11,290 bases of DNA from an uncultured Bacillota bacterium (GTDB lineage: Bacteria > Bacillota_I > Bacilli_A > RF39 > UBA660), in assembly GCA_946540075.1 (NCBI GenBank), contig CAMNHZ010000022.1, forward strand, positions 1 to 11,290, read 5' to 3'. Shown here one piece after another: positions 1-6,450 of this stretch. The notes beneath the pieces are model-generated. The model had not been told where the DNA came from. It ran no database searches and saw nothing but the letters and a program-made list of their open reading frames with translations. How positions within the stretch are numbered: the first letter of the stretch is position 1; each line of letters starts with the position of its first letter. The position numbers and the translations under genes were made by a program.

Positions 1-252
1 GTATTAAGAAGAAACTTTTTTGAAATAGATGGTAAGCAATTAGAACCATATATTGATTACTATTTTGATATAGAAGAGTTTGAAGGTGTTCCTAAAATAA
101 TGGAAGAAGATAAATGTGATGAGTTAATTTGGGCTGATGTTGATAATTTACCTGAACCATTTATTAACTATGAAGGTGTATTTTTAGAAGATAAATCTAT
201 AACAACATATGATTGTAAAACAGATGGAGCATATGTTAAAAAAATAACATAG
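1..252 (+). CDS. Nudix hydrolase, C-terminal part (5' end outside window)
   Basis: The frame is open from base 1 and ends at TAG 250-252, giving the last 83 residues of a longer protein. The stretch PKIMEEDKCDEL-IWADVDNLP, about residues 31-51 of the fragment, is typical of the C-terminal half of Nudix (NUDT/MutT-type) hydrolases, where a D-E-L-x-W motif leads into a D-x-x-N-L-P turn. Nudix enzymes cleave nucleoside diphosphates linked to another moiety. The Nudix box itself (GX5EX7REUXEEXGU) would lie upstream of the window, so catalytic residues and substrate cannot be judged. No terminator is visible after the stop; a foldable segment starts about 10 bases downstream. Family assignment is from the C-terminal pattern only. 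Confidence 0.7.
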   Translation, partial: VLRRNFFEIDGKQLEPYIDYYFDIEEFEGVPKIMEEDKCDELIWADVDNLPEPFINYEGVFLEDKSITTYDCKTDGAYVKKIT

Positions 253-261
253 TACTAGTTC

Positions 262-366
262 GCAAACAACTATGGTAGTTTCATAGCTAGGAAATATTCC
301 TAATGCTGAAACAAGGTTAGAGCACTTAGCACTGACACTGATACAACCCACGTTGAATGTGTTTGC
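262..366 (+). ncRNA. candidate structured RNA, class not recognised
   Basis: This intergenic segment is about 40% G+C by hand count, well above its surroundings, and folds neatly. A closing stem pairs GCAAACA (262-268) with TGTTTGC (360-366). Inside are hairpin CTATG/CATAG (270-274/282-286), hairpin TAGGAA/TTCCTA (288-293/297-302) and a short stem GGTT/AACC (315-318/345-348). The first hairpin's loop end GTTTC (278-282) can pair with GAAAC (308-312), suggesting a pseudoknot. The 26-base loop of the last stem carries the direct repeat AGCACT (321-326, 328-333). It could be a cis-regulatory leader of the gene at 451 or a free small RNA. It does not match the riboswitch, T-box, SRP RNA or tmRNA consensus elements I know. 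Strand is assumed from gene direction; stems are similarly possible on the other strand. Confidence 0.5.
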
Positions 367-450
367 TTATTACATAGAAAAAAATCTTAATAATTTAAGA
401 ATATGAATAGTGACTAAAATAAGGTGTGATAATAAAGAGAAGGCGATTAT

Positions 451-1005
451 ATGAAGAGTATAAATGAGAAAATAGCTGAATTAAAATTACTAAAACAAGA
501 AACTAAAATGTTAAAGCAACAATACGAAAGTATAACTGATATGGATGAATTTAAACAGTATTTTAAAGATATAAGTAGTCCATTAAGTGATCCTCGTGAT
601 TCGATGGTTGTAATTATTACTCCAGATAATAAATTTTATAAACGAGGAAAAAAATATCATTCTGATATGACTTCTGAATTACTATATGAAATAAATTATC
701 AAACTTATGATTTAAAGAGTATGGACCGAAGTATTGGAAAATATATATCTAATGAATTAGGTTATGTATATATTAGAACAATGGTAATGGGACCTAGTAT
801 AATAAATGTTCCAAGTCAGGGTGTTAGTAATTATCAATGTGGAAAACTAAAAGAATTGAATGATTTAGTTAAAATTATAAATAAAAAACGCCCACAAAAA
901 AATAAAATGTTATTTGTATATAATGATAGAGATGGAGAATTAAAAGATAATTTAGATGGATTAATAAATGAAATAGAAATTGTTGAAAAGGCACGTAAAT
1001 TATAA
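451..1005 (+). CDS. hypothetical protein with N-terminal coiled coil
   Basis: I do not recognise this 184-residue protein. Residues 1-28 are rich in Lys, Glu, Leu and Gln in a heptad-like spacing and probably form a coiled coil. Residues about 50-120 look like a compact alpha/beta domain (strands VVIITP and YVYIRTMVMG), and a second strand-helix unit follows (MLFVYNDRDG, about 153-162). There is no signal peptide or membrane segment, so it should be cytoplasmic. The ATG is preceded by AGAGAAGG (436-443). The gene ends 12 bases before the LOG-family gene, so the two probably share a transcript that stops at the terminator near 1551-1579. The foldable segment 262-366 lies just upstream and might control it. 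No function is assigned. Confidence 0.8.
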   Translation: MKSINEKIAELKLLKQETKMLKQQYESITDMDEFKQYFKDISSPLSDPRDSMVVIITPDNKFYKRGKKYHSDMTSELLYEINYQTYDLKSMDRSIGKYISNELGYVYIRTMVMGPSIINVPSQGVSNYQCGKLKELNDLVKIINKKRPQKNKMLFVYNDRDGELKDNLDGLINEIEIVEKARKL

Positions 1006-1017
1006 TTTGGAGGTAGT

Positions 1018-1566
1018 ATGAAAATATTTATAGGATGTTCATCCAGTGATGAAATAGATAGAAACTATTTAATTGAAAGTGAAAAATATTTAGAAAAAAT
1101 ATTTGCTGAAGATAATGATTTAGTCTTTGGTGCTTGTAATAAAGGTATTATGGGTAGTGCTTATAAAGCTGCCATTAAAAATAAAAGGCAAGTAATTTCA
1201 TTATGCACTAAAGCTTATCAAGATGATTTAAATATGTTAAACAGTAATGAAAGTTTAATAACAAATTCAATAATGGAGAGAACAGAAAAATTATTAAATA
1301 TCTGTGATGCTATAGTATTCTTGCCTGGTGGAGTAGGAACAATGTGTGAATTATTTTCAGCCATAGATAGTAAAAGAACTAAAGAATTTGATAAACCAAT
1401 TATTATTTATAATATTAACAATTATTTTGATGATGCAATTAACATGCTAAATAAGATTTATAAAGAAAAATTTTCTGATGAAAGTATAAGAGATTGCTAT
1501 CATATTTCAACCTCATACGAAGACACAATAGATTATTTAAATAATTATGAAAAGCAACATATTTAA
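1018..1566 (+). CDS. LOG-family (lysine decarboxylase-like fold) nucleotide phosphoribohydrolase
   Basis: This 182-residue protein carries the LOG-family signature PGGVGT (residues 103-108) followed by E111, the site that in characterised members removes the base from a nucleoside 5'-monophosphate (cytokinin activation in plants, nucleotide salvage or clearance in bacteria). Residues 38-47 (GACNKGIMGS) correspond to the family's GG-x-x-G-hMG nucleotide-binding turn, and R88 in MERTEKLL fits the conserved Arg of the M-x-E-R-K region. Length is normal for the family. The start is supported by GGAGG at 1009-1013. It follows the unknown gene at 451 by 12 bases, and its stop codon lies in the loop of a terminator. 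The bacterial substrate cannot be told from sequence; the older 'lysine decarboxylase' label should not be used. Confidence 0.85.
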   Translation: MKIFIGCSSSDEIDRNYLIESEKYLEKIFAEDNDLVFGACNKGIMGSAYKAAIKNKRQVISLCTKAYQDDLNMLNSNESLITNSIMERTEKLLNICDAIVFLPGGVGTMCELFSAIDSKRTKEFDKPIIIYNINNYFDDAINMLNKIYKEKFSDESIRDCYHISTSYEDTIDYLNNYEKQHI

Positions 1567-1579
1567 TTATGTTGTTTTT
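1551..1579 (+). terminator. Rho-independent terminator containing the LOG gene stop codon
   Basis: CAACATA (1555-1561) pairs perfectly with TATGTTG (1568-1574); G1554 and A1551-1553 can extend the stem into the T run 1575-1579. The loop (1562-1567) holds the TAA stop codon of the LOG-family gene, so the last sense codons form the left arm. It should end the two-gene transcript that starts before 451. Confidence 0.65.
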
Positions 1580-1580
1580 A

Positions 1581-1639
1581 TTTGTCGTCTTTTTAATCAA
1601 TAACTTTGTTTAAAAAGACAAAATATTCAACACTATAAT
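1581..1639 (+). promoter_or_regulatory. promoter region of clpC with long inverted repeat
   Basis: A perfect -10 TATAAT is at 1634-1639; with a 17-base spacer the -35 position is 1611-1616 and has no good match. This poor -35 falls inside an inverted repeat: TTTGTC (1581-1586) plus TTTTTAA (1590-1596) pair with TTAAAAA (1610-1616) plus GACAAA (1617-1622), leaving GTC 1587-1589 bulged; alternatively GTCTTTTTAA 1587-1596 pairs with 1610-1619 for 10 unbroken base pairs. There is no T run after it, so it is not a normal terminator. It could be an operator. AGACAAA and ATTCAAC (1616-1631) only loosely resemble the heptads of CtsR sites, the usual clpC regulator in Bacillota. Confidence 0.45.
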
Positions 1640-1673
1640 CATAGAATAGTAAGAGGAAGGAAAGGATGATAAT

Positions 1674-3986
1674 ATGTTTAATGAATTTGATGAAGAAGCA
1701 AGAAGGGTTTTAGTTAGAGCTAAAGAAGAAATGTTAGATTTAAAACATCCTTATGTAGGTAGTGAGCATTTGCTCCTTGCATTATTAAAAACAGATAGTA
1801 AATTAACTAAGGAATTGAATAATTATAAAATTAATTATAACAATTTTAAGAAAGAATTAATAAATATAGTAGGTAAAGGAACTAAAAAAAGTGAATGGTT
1901 TTTGTATACACCTTTGTTAAAAAGAGTGTTAGAAAATGCTGTTATTGATAGTAAAGAACTTGGTAGTAATAAAGTTACTATTAATCATTTGTTTTCATCA
2001 TTATTAGAAGAAGGAGAAGGAGTTGCAATCAGGATATTAATAGGAATGAATATTAATATAGATGATTTGTATAATAATTTCAGTTCAAAAATTTTAGCTA
2101 TAAAAACTGACTATAGGGAAAGTTTACTTATAGATGAGATAGGAAATGATTTAACGAAACAGGCACAAGAAGAAGGTTTTGATCCAGTAGTTGGACGTGA
2201 TAATGAGACAAAGCGTGTAATTGAAATATTATCTAGAAGAACTAAGAATAATCCTATTTTAATAGGTCCAGCTGGGGTAGGAAAAACTGCTGTTGTAGAA
2301 GAATTAAGTAGATTAATCGCTCTTGGCGAAGTACCAATGTTTTTAAAAAATAAAAAAATTATTTCGATAAATATGGCAAGCATAGTTTCTGGAACTAAAT
2401 ATCGTGGTGAGTTTGAAGAACGAATGAACAAGATTTTAACTGAATTAGAAAATGATCGTGATGTTATTTTATTTATAGACGAGATTCATACACTTGTAGG
2501 TGCAGGAGGAGCAGAAGGGGCAATTGATGCATCAAATATCATAAAGCCAGCTCTATCAAGAAATAAAATTCGTATTATTGGGGCAACTACTACAAATGAA
2601 TATAATAAATATATAGAGCCAGATAAAGCATTATCAAGAAGATTTCAACAAGTTTATATTAATGAACCAGATGAACAAATAACAAAGAAAATATTAATAA
2701 GTTTAAAGCCATTATACGAGAAATATCACAATGTAATTATTAATCAAGAGATAATAGATAAAATAATTGAACTAAGTAATAAATACATTCATGATCGAAA
2801 TAATCCTGATAAAGTTATTGATATACTAGATGAAGTATGTGCTCATGTAGGTTTAAAAGAATCAAATGTAGTAAAAAAGTATAACAAATTAAAACATCAA
2901 TTACGTCAAATTATTGATGAAAAAAATAAGTTGATTTCATCAAAGGATTTTAAATCTGCAAAACTAAAAAAGATTGAAGAAAATAAACTATTAGATAAAA
3001 TAAATCAATTAGAAATAGAATTATATAAGAAAAAACCTAATATAGTAACTATAAAAGATGTTGCTAAAGTTATAAATATAAAAACTAAAGTACCTGTCTA
3101 TGAAGTGTTGGGTAACAATAAATTAATCACCAAAAATATTACCAAATCACTAAAAAATATAATAGTTGGTCAAGATGATGCAGTAAATAAATTAGTTAGC
3201 CTGTATAAAAAAATAAAACTTGGTTTAAAAGATAATAATTGCTATTCTCTAATGTTTTGTGGACCAAGTGGAGTTGGAAAAACAGAACTTGCAAAACAAT
3301 TTGGAAAATATTTAGTAGGTGATGAGAATGTTATAAAATTAGATATGAGTGAATACTCAACTAGTGATAGTATTAATAAATTGCTTGGATCATCACCAGG
3401 ATATATAGGATATGATGATAATAATAGTGTCTTTGAATTAATTAGAACTAAACCACATTCAGTTTTAATCCTTGATGAAATAGAGAAAGCATCACCAAAA
3501 ATTATAAATTTGTTCTTACAAATTCTAGAAGATGGGAAAATAAAGAATAATAAAGGAATAACAATTAATTTTAATCAGGTAATAATAATAATGACTTCTA
3601 ATGCAGGATATACTCATGCGAGTATCGGCTTTGAAAAAGATTCAAATATTAATTCTAAACTGAATGAAACTTTTTCAACACCATTTATAAATAGAATTGA
3701 CGATATAATAACCTTTAATAGATTACAAAAAAGACATATAATAAAATTAATTAAGACAAAATTAAACAAACTGAAAGAAGATTATTTAACCAAAAATGTT
3801 ATTGTTGATATAAATGAAAATGTTATAAATGAAATTGTAACAGAGTCTAATTATGATATATATGGGGCTAGAAGCTTAGATAAGATCATAAATAAAAGTT
3901 TGGATAATAAAATTATTGATTGTATTGTAATGGGAAAACAGCAAATATCAATAAATACTATTAGAGAAAATGTTTTACAAGTGTAG
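1674..3986 (+). CDS. clpC: ClpC-type AAA+ unfoldase subunit of Clp protease
   Basis: This 770-residue protein is a Hsp100/Clp ATPase that unfolds substrates and threads them into ClpP in the cytoplasm. In order it has a Clp N-domain (about 1-145), AAA+ module 1 with Walker A GPAGVGKT (198-205), Walker B VILFIDE (264-270), sensor IGATTTNEY (302-310) and arginines 322-323, a Lys-rich middle coiled coil (about 400-455), and AAA+ module 2 with Walker A GPSGVGKT (530-537), Walker B LILDE (598-602) and sensor-2 GAR (731-733). IGF at 651-653 is the ClpP-docking tripeptide, so it is a protease partner and not a ClpB-type disaggregase; the short middle domain agrees. It is somewhat shorter than the usual 810 or so residues. 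The start follows AGAGGAAGGAAAGG. It stands alone: ctsR, mcsA and mcsB, its usual operon partners, are absent here. No clear terminator follows. Confidence 0.93.
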   Translation: MFNEFDEEARRVLVRAKEEMLDLKHPYVGSEHLLLALLKTDSKLTKELNNYKINYNNFKKELINIVGKGTKKSEWFLYTPLLKRVLENAVIDSKELGSNKVTINHLFSSLLEEGEGVAIRILIGMNINIDDLYNNFSSKILAIKTDYRESLLIDEIGNDLTKQAQEEGFDPVVGRDNETKRVIEILSRRTKNNPILIGPAGVGKTAVVEELSRLIALGEVPMFLKNKKIISINMASIVSGTKYRGEFEERMNKILTELENDRDVILFIDEIHTLVGAGGAEGAIDASNIIKPALSRNKIRIIGATTTNEYNKYIEPDKALSRRFQQVYINEPDEQITKKILISLKPLYEKYHNVIINQEIIDKIIELSNKYIHDRNNPDKVIDILDEVCAHVGLKESNVVKKYNKLKHQLRQIIDEKNKLISSKDFKSAKLKKIEENKLLDKINQLEIELYKKKPNIVTIKDVAKVINIKTKVPVYEVLGNNKLITKNITKSLKNIIVGQDDAVNKLVSLYKKIKLGLKDNNCYSLMFCGPSGVGKTELAKQFGKYLVGDENVIKLDMSEYSTSDSINKLLGSSPGYIGYDDNNSVFELIRTKPHSVLILDEIEKASPKIINLFLQILEDGKIKNNKGITINFNQVIIIMTSNAGYTHASIGFEKDSNINSKLNETFSTPFINRIDDIITFNRLQKRHIIKLIKTKLNKLKEDYLTKNVIVDINENVINEIVTESNYDIYGARSLDKIINKSLDNKIIDCIVMGKQQISINTIRENVLQV

Positions 3987-4023
3987 TATAAACTTCAAAT
4001 AAAAATTATTGTGTAAAAAAAAC

Positions 4024-4052
4024 ATTTCATTTTGAAAAAAATATGGTATAAT
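4024..4052 (+). promoter_or_regulatory. extended -10 promoter for the 4071-4905 operon
   Basis: TGGTATAAT at 4044-4052 is a perfect -10 hexamer with an extended TGN. The -35 at a 17-base spacing (ATTTCA, 4024-4029) is weak, as expected for extended -10 promoters. Transcription would begin near 4059, right before the ribosome-binding site AAGGTGA, leaving a very short leader. Confidence 0.65.
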
Positions 4053-4070
4053 ATTATCTAAGGTGATGGT

Positions 4071-4685
4071 ATGACAACATTAAATAATGTGTTAGAAAGC
4101 TTAGATAATAACAAGAAATTATCTGAAGAAATAAAAGATAATTTTAAAGAGTTAATAATAAATCTAAGCGAAAAATTACCAACTATTGATTTATCAGTAT
4201 TAAAAGAGAATTTAGAAACATTGAGTTATGATCAAACAAGTTCTTATGTAACAGGAGAACCAATTAATTATGACCGAAAGACAAACAAACTTGTTTTAGT
4301 TTCTAATGAATTAAAAAAAGATTATGATGCAAAATATTTATTGATGATGGATATTATAGAAATGGCCGCAAATCGTGGTAAAGAAAACGAAGAACTATTT
4401 ACAGGTATTAATAAAGGAATTGCATCAGGACTTGCTACGGCTTTAGTCGGAAATGAAGGTGTAGAACTTTATTATGATGAATCTGCATGTGCTGACATTA
4501 TCGACAGTCTTACTAAGTATAGTTTGATTGATGCTTATTTTCAAGGTAATTATCAACCTATAATTGATGAACTTACAAAAAATAATTTTAATCCAGAAAA
4601 ATTAAAAAATATATTAGAAGAAGTCAATTACAATTTAACATATAGACATCAAATAGATTTTAGTAAGAGAAAGGATGGTAAATAA
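4071..4685 (+). CDS. hypothetical protein resembling a zinc-less metallopeptidase
   Basis: This 204-residue protein has no confident family name. It lacks a signal peptide and membrane segment, and begins with a helical acidic/Lys-rich region (about 1-50). Residues 91-100 (LMMDIIEMAA) sit where related-looking Bacillota proteins, as I remember them, have a zincin motif of the form HELLHMAS, and 113-116 (INKG) sits where those have LNEG. If that alignment holds, the two His and the Glu zinc ligands are replaced by M93, E97 and K115, so it would be a non-catalytic relative. This is inference by eye. The start has AAGGTGAT just upstream. The gene is followed after one base by a small second gene, both probably transcribed from the extended -10 promoter at 4044-4052. 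Confidence 0.8.
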   Translation: MTTLNNVLESLDNNKKLSEEIKDNFKELIINLSEKLPTIDLSVLKENLETLSYDQTSSYVTGEPINYDRKTNKLVLVSNELKKDYDAKYLLMMDIIEMAANRGKENEELFTGINKGIASGLATALVGNEGVELYYDESACADIIDSLTKYSLIDAYFQGNYQPIIDELTKNNFNPEKLKNILEEVNYNLTYRHQIDFSKRKDGK

Positions 4686-4686
4686 T

Positions 4687-4905
4687 ATGAATAATTCTGT
4701 TTTGGCTCCAATCCTAAAAAAAATGATGAATGAAACTGTTAATTCTAATATACCAGTAGAATTACAGATGAATGCACTACAAAAAGCAAGAGATTATGCG
4801 GTGTATCATCCTGAGGGTAGTTTAATAGAAGTAGCTTCTCTAGTTGAGAACATGTTAAACGAAATAGATAATAGTAAAAAACTTGATGAGGGTAGAACTT
4901 TATAA
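4687..4905 (+). CDS. small hypothetical protein, second gene of operon
   Basis: This 72-residue protein is not recognised. It is helical and amphipathic (for example PVELQMNALQKARDYAV and IEVASLVENMLNEID), with no membrane segment or signal peptide, so it is probably a small soluble protein, perhaps a partner of the product encoded just upstream. I chose ATG 4687 over the in-frame ATG 4675: the only Shine-Dalgarno, GAGAAAGG ending at 4674, directly abuts 4675 but lies 12 bases from 4687. With this start the gene begins one base after the upstream TAA instead of overlapping it, a spacing that suggests translational coupling. A short hairpin with a T run begins at its stop codon. The alternative start would add four residues (MVNN). 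Confidence 0.75.
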   Translation: MNNSVLAPILKKMMNETVNSNIPVELQMNALQKARDYAVYHPEGSLIEVASLVENMLNEIDNSKKLDEGRTL

Positions 4906-4925
4906 AGTTGTACTTTCTTTTTTTT
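4904..4925 (+). terminator. short Rho-independent terminator
   Basis: AAAGT (4904-4908) pairs with ACTTT (4912-4916) around a TGT loop, followed by C and eight T (4918-4925). The stem is only five base pairs and starts in the TAA stop codon, so efficiency may be modest and some read-through into murE is possible. Confidence 0.4.
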
Positions 4926-4936
4926 AGATATTAATA

Positions 4937-4942
4937 TATAAT
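4937..4942 (+). promoter_or_regulatory. possible -10 element for murE
   Basis: A perfect TATAAT is at 4937-4942, 17 bases before the murE start codon. There is no TGN extension and the -35 position (about 4914-4919, TTTCTT) is poor and lies within the preceding terminator, so this is tentative. Confidence 0.35.
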
Positions 4943-4959
4943 GTTTGTGAGGTGCTAAT

Positions 4960-6339
4960 ATGATTAATATTCAAAGTGATTCAAGAAAAATAAAACCTGG
5001 TGATACTTTTGTAGCAGTAAAGTGTGAAGTAAACGATGGTCATAAATATATAGAAAATGCAATCGTCAGTGGAGCTAGTAAGATAGTTGCAGAACATGGC
5101 AATTATAGTGTTCCAACTATAATAGTAGATGATAGTAGAAAATACTTAAATGATTATTTAAAAGAAAACTATAATAAATATTTAGATGAAATGACATTAA
5201 TTGGACTTACAGGAACAAACGGTAAAACAACAACAGCATATCTTTTATATCAAGCTCTAAATAAGTTTGGTATGAAAACAGCATACATTGGTACAATTGG
5301 TTTCTATCTAGATAAAAAAATAGAAAGTTTACCAAATACAAGTGTAGATATATGTGATATGTATGATTTACTAATAAGAGCTTATGATGCAGGTTATAAG
5401 ACTGTTATAATTGAAAATAGTAGCCATGCATTATTTAATGGTAGAGTAAAAACAATTAGATACGATTATGCTTTATTTACTAATTTAACACAAGATCATT
5501 TAGATTTTCATAAAACAATGGAAAATTATGCACTTGCAAAGCAAAAGTTATTTAGAATGTTAAAACAAAATGGTAAAGCTATTATTAATTGTGATGATAG
5601 CTATAAGGATTATTTCTTATTGCCTGAGAACAATAATATAACATTTGGTTTTTCAGATAGTGATTATCAAATAATAAGTGATCACATGGATAATCAAGGA
5701 ACTGAGTTTATTTATAAGCATGATGGTAAAGAATATGTTGTAAAAACAAAGTTGTTAGGTGATTATAATGTTTATAATTCATTGGGTGCAGTTGCAACTA
5801 TGATTGATATGGGATTTGATCCTGATAGAGTTAATAAAGTTATGAATGAAATAACTGCTCCTCCAGGAAGAATAGATACTGTTAATTATAAGACTAATGC
5901 AATTATAATAGACTATGCTCATACTCCTGATGCAATCGAAAATATTATAAATACAACAAAAAAGATAACTCAAGGTAATATATATATTGTCTTCGGATGT
6001 ACAGGTGATAGAGATCGTACTAAAAGACCTATTATGACTAATATTGCTACCAAGAATGCAAAATATGTTATCATAACTAGTGATGATCAACATGACGAAG
6101 AATTTAGCCAAATAGTAGATGATATGACAAAAGATATAAAAGCTACTAATTATGAAGTTATAGAATCACGTAGAATAGCAATTAATAAAGCTATTTCAAT
6201 GTTAAATGAACACGATACATTATTAATTCTTGGTAAAGGTCATGAAGAATTTATAATTATGAAGAATAATACAAGAATTCCATTCAATGATAAAGAATGT
6301 GTACTAGAAATATTATCTAATTTAGAAAAGTCATCATAA
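4960..6339 (+). CDS. murE: UDP-MurNAc-tripeptide synthetase (MurE ligase)
   Basis: MurE adds the third amino acid to UDP-MurNAc-L-Ala-D-Glu in the cytoplasmic phase of peptidoglycan synthesis, using ATP. Seen in the 459 residues: SDSR (6-9) and PGD...DGHKYI of the UDP-binding domain, ATP loop GTNGKTTT (85-92), NSSHAL (153-158, usually VSSHAL), NLTQDHLDFH (175-184), the probable carbamylated lysine K194, PPGRID, DYAHTPDAI (318-326), GCTGDRDRTKRPIM (346-359) and GKGHEE (425-430). The amino-acid selecting loop, DNPR in meso-diaminopimelate enzymes, reads DDQHDEE (375-381), so the usual Arg is missing and another residue such as Lys or Orn may be added. It is slightly shorter than the usual 480-500 residues, with few residues before the DSR motif. 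GAGGTG (4949-4954) supports the start. It precedes mraY but has its own terminator. Confidence 0.93.
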   Translation: MINIQSDSRKIKPGDTFVAVKCEVNDGHKYIENAIVSGASKIVAEHGNYSVPTIIVDDSRKYLNDYLKENYNKYLDEMTLIGLTGTNGKTTTAYLLYQALNKFGMKTAYIGTIGFYLDKKIESLPNTSVDICDMYDLLIRAYDAGYKTVIIENSSHALFNGRVKTIRYDYALFTNLTQDHLDFHKTMENYALAKQKLFRMLKQNGKAIINCDDSYKDYFLLPENNNITFGFSDSDYQIISDHMDNQGTEFIYKHDGKEYVVKTKLLGDYNVYNSLGAVATMIDMGFDPDRVNKVMNEITAPPGRIDTVNYKTNAIIIDYAHTPDAIENIINTTKKITQGNIYIVFGCTGDRDRTKRPIMTNIATKNAKYVIITSDDQHDEEFSQIVDDMTKDIKATNYEVIESRRIAINKAISMLNEHDTLLILGKGHEEFIIMKNNTRIPFNDKECVLEILSNLEKSS

Positions 6340-6352
6340 TGGTGACTTTTTT
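6326..6352 (+). terminator. Rho-independent terminator with murE stop codon as its loop
   Basis: AAAAGTCATCA (6326-6336) pairs with TGGTGACTTTT (6340-6350), eleven pairs including one T-G wobble. The three-base loop (6337-6339) is exactly the TAA stop codon, and the T run reaches 6352. It separates murE from mraY transcription. Confidence 0.8.
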
Positions 6353-6394
6353 GTGTTATATTTTATAAAACATATTAAAATGATAAATAATTGC

Positions 6395-6423
6395 TATACA
6401 AAATTATGTTAAAATGATATACT
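6395..6423 (+). promoter_or_regulatory. extended -10 promoter for mraY
   Basis: TGATATACT at 6415-6423 gives an extended -10; TATACA at 6395-6400 is a fair -35 (four of six) with a 17-base spacer. A second possible extended -10, TGTTAAAAT, is at 6407-6415. The ribosome-binding site GGAGAT follows at 6439-6444. Confidence 0.55.
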
Positions 6424-6450
6424 TGTATTGTTAAAAATGGAGATGATTAT

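Noticed and set aside
326..333. TTAGCACT, matching the left half of the CIRCE operator
   Set aside because: The right half GAGTGCTAA at the required distance is missing and no chaperone gene follows; it is part of the direct-repeat loop in the RNA candidate.
262..366. tmRNA, T-box, SRP RNA or common riboswitch
   Set aside because: GCA-AAC-AAC at 262 recalls a tmRNA resume site, but there is no tRNA-like end and the frame ends in an atypical tag. T-box GGTGG, SRP core and the conserved boxes of the TPP, cobalamin, SAM and c-di-GMP classes were not seen.
385..400. Hairpin TCTTAA/TTAAGA as a terminator of the RNA candidate
   Set aside because: The stem is nearly all A-T and no T run follows, so it is no better than expected by chance in this AT-rich DNA.
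2111..2431. Minus-strand open frame inside clpC
   Set aside because: It lies entirely within the well-supported clpC coding sequence over conserved Walker A codons, has no ribosome-binding site of note and no recognisable product.
4675..4686. ATG 4675 as start of the small gene
   Set aside because: The Shine-Dalgarno ends at the base just before this ATG, too close for initiation; ATG 4687 has workable spacing and no overlap with the upstream gene.
5779..6111. Minus-strand open frame inside murE
   Set aside because: It is antisense to conserved murE motifs and its translation is a low-complexity run of Ile, Ser, Cys and Asn, as expected from a shadow frame.
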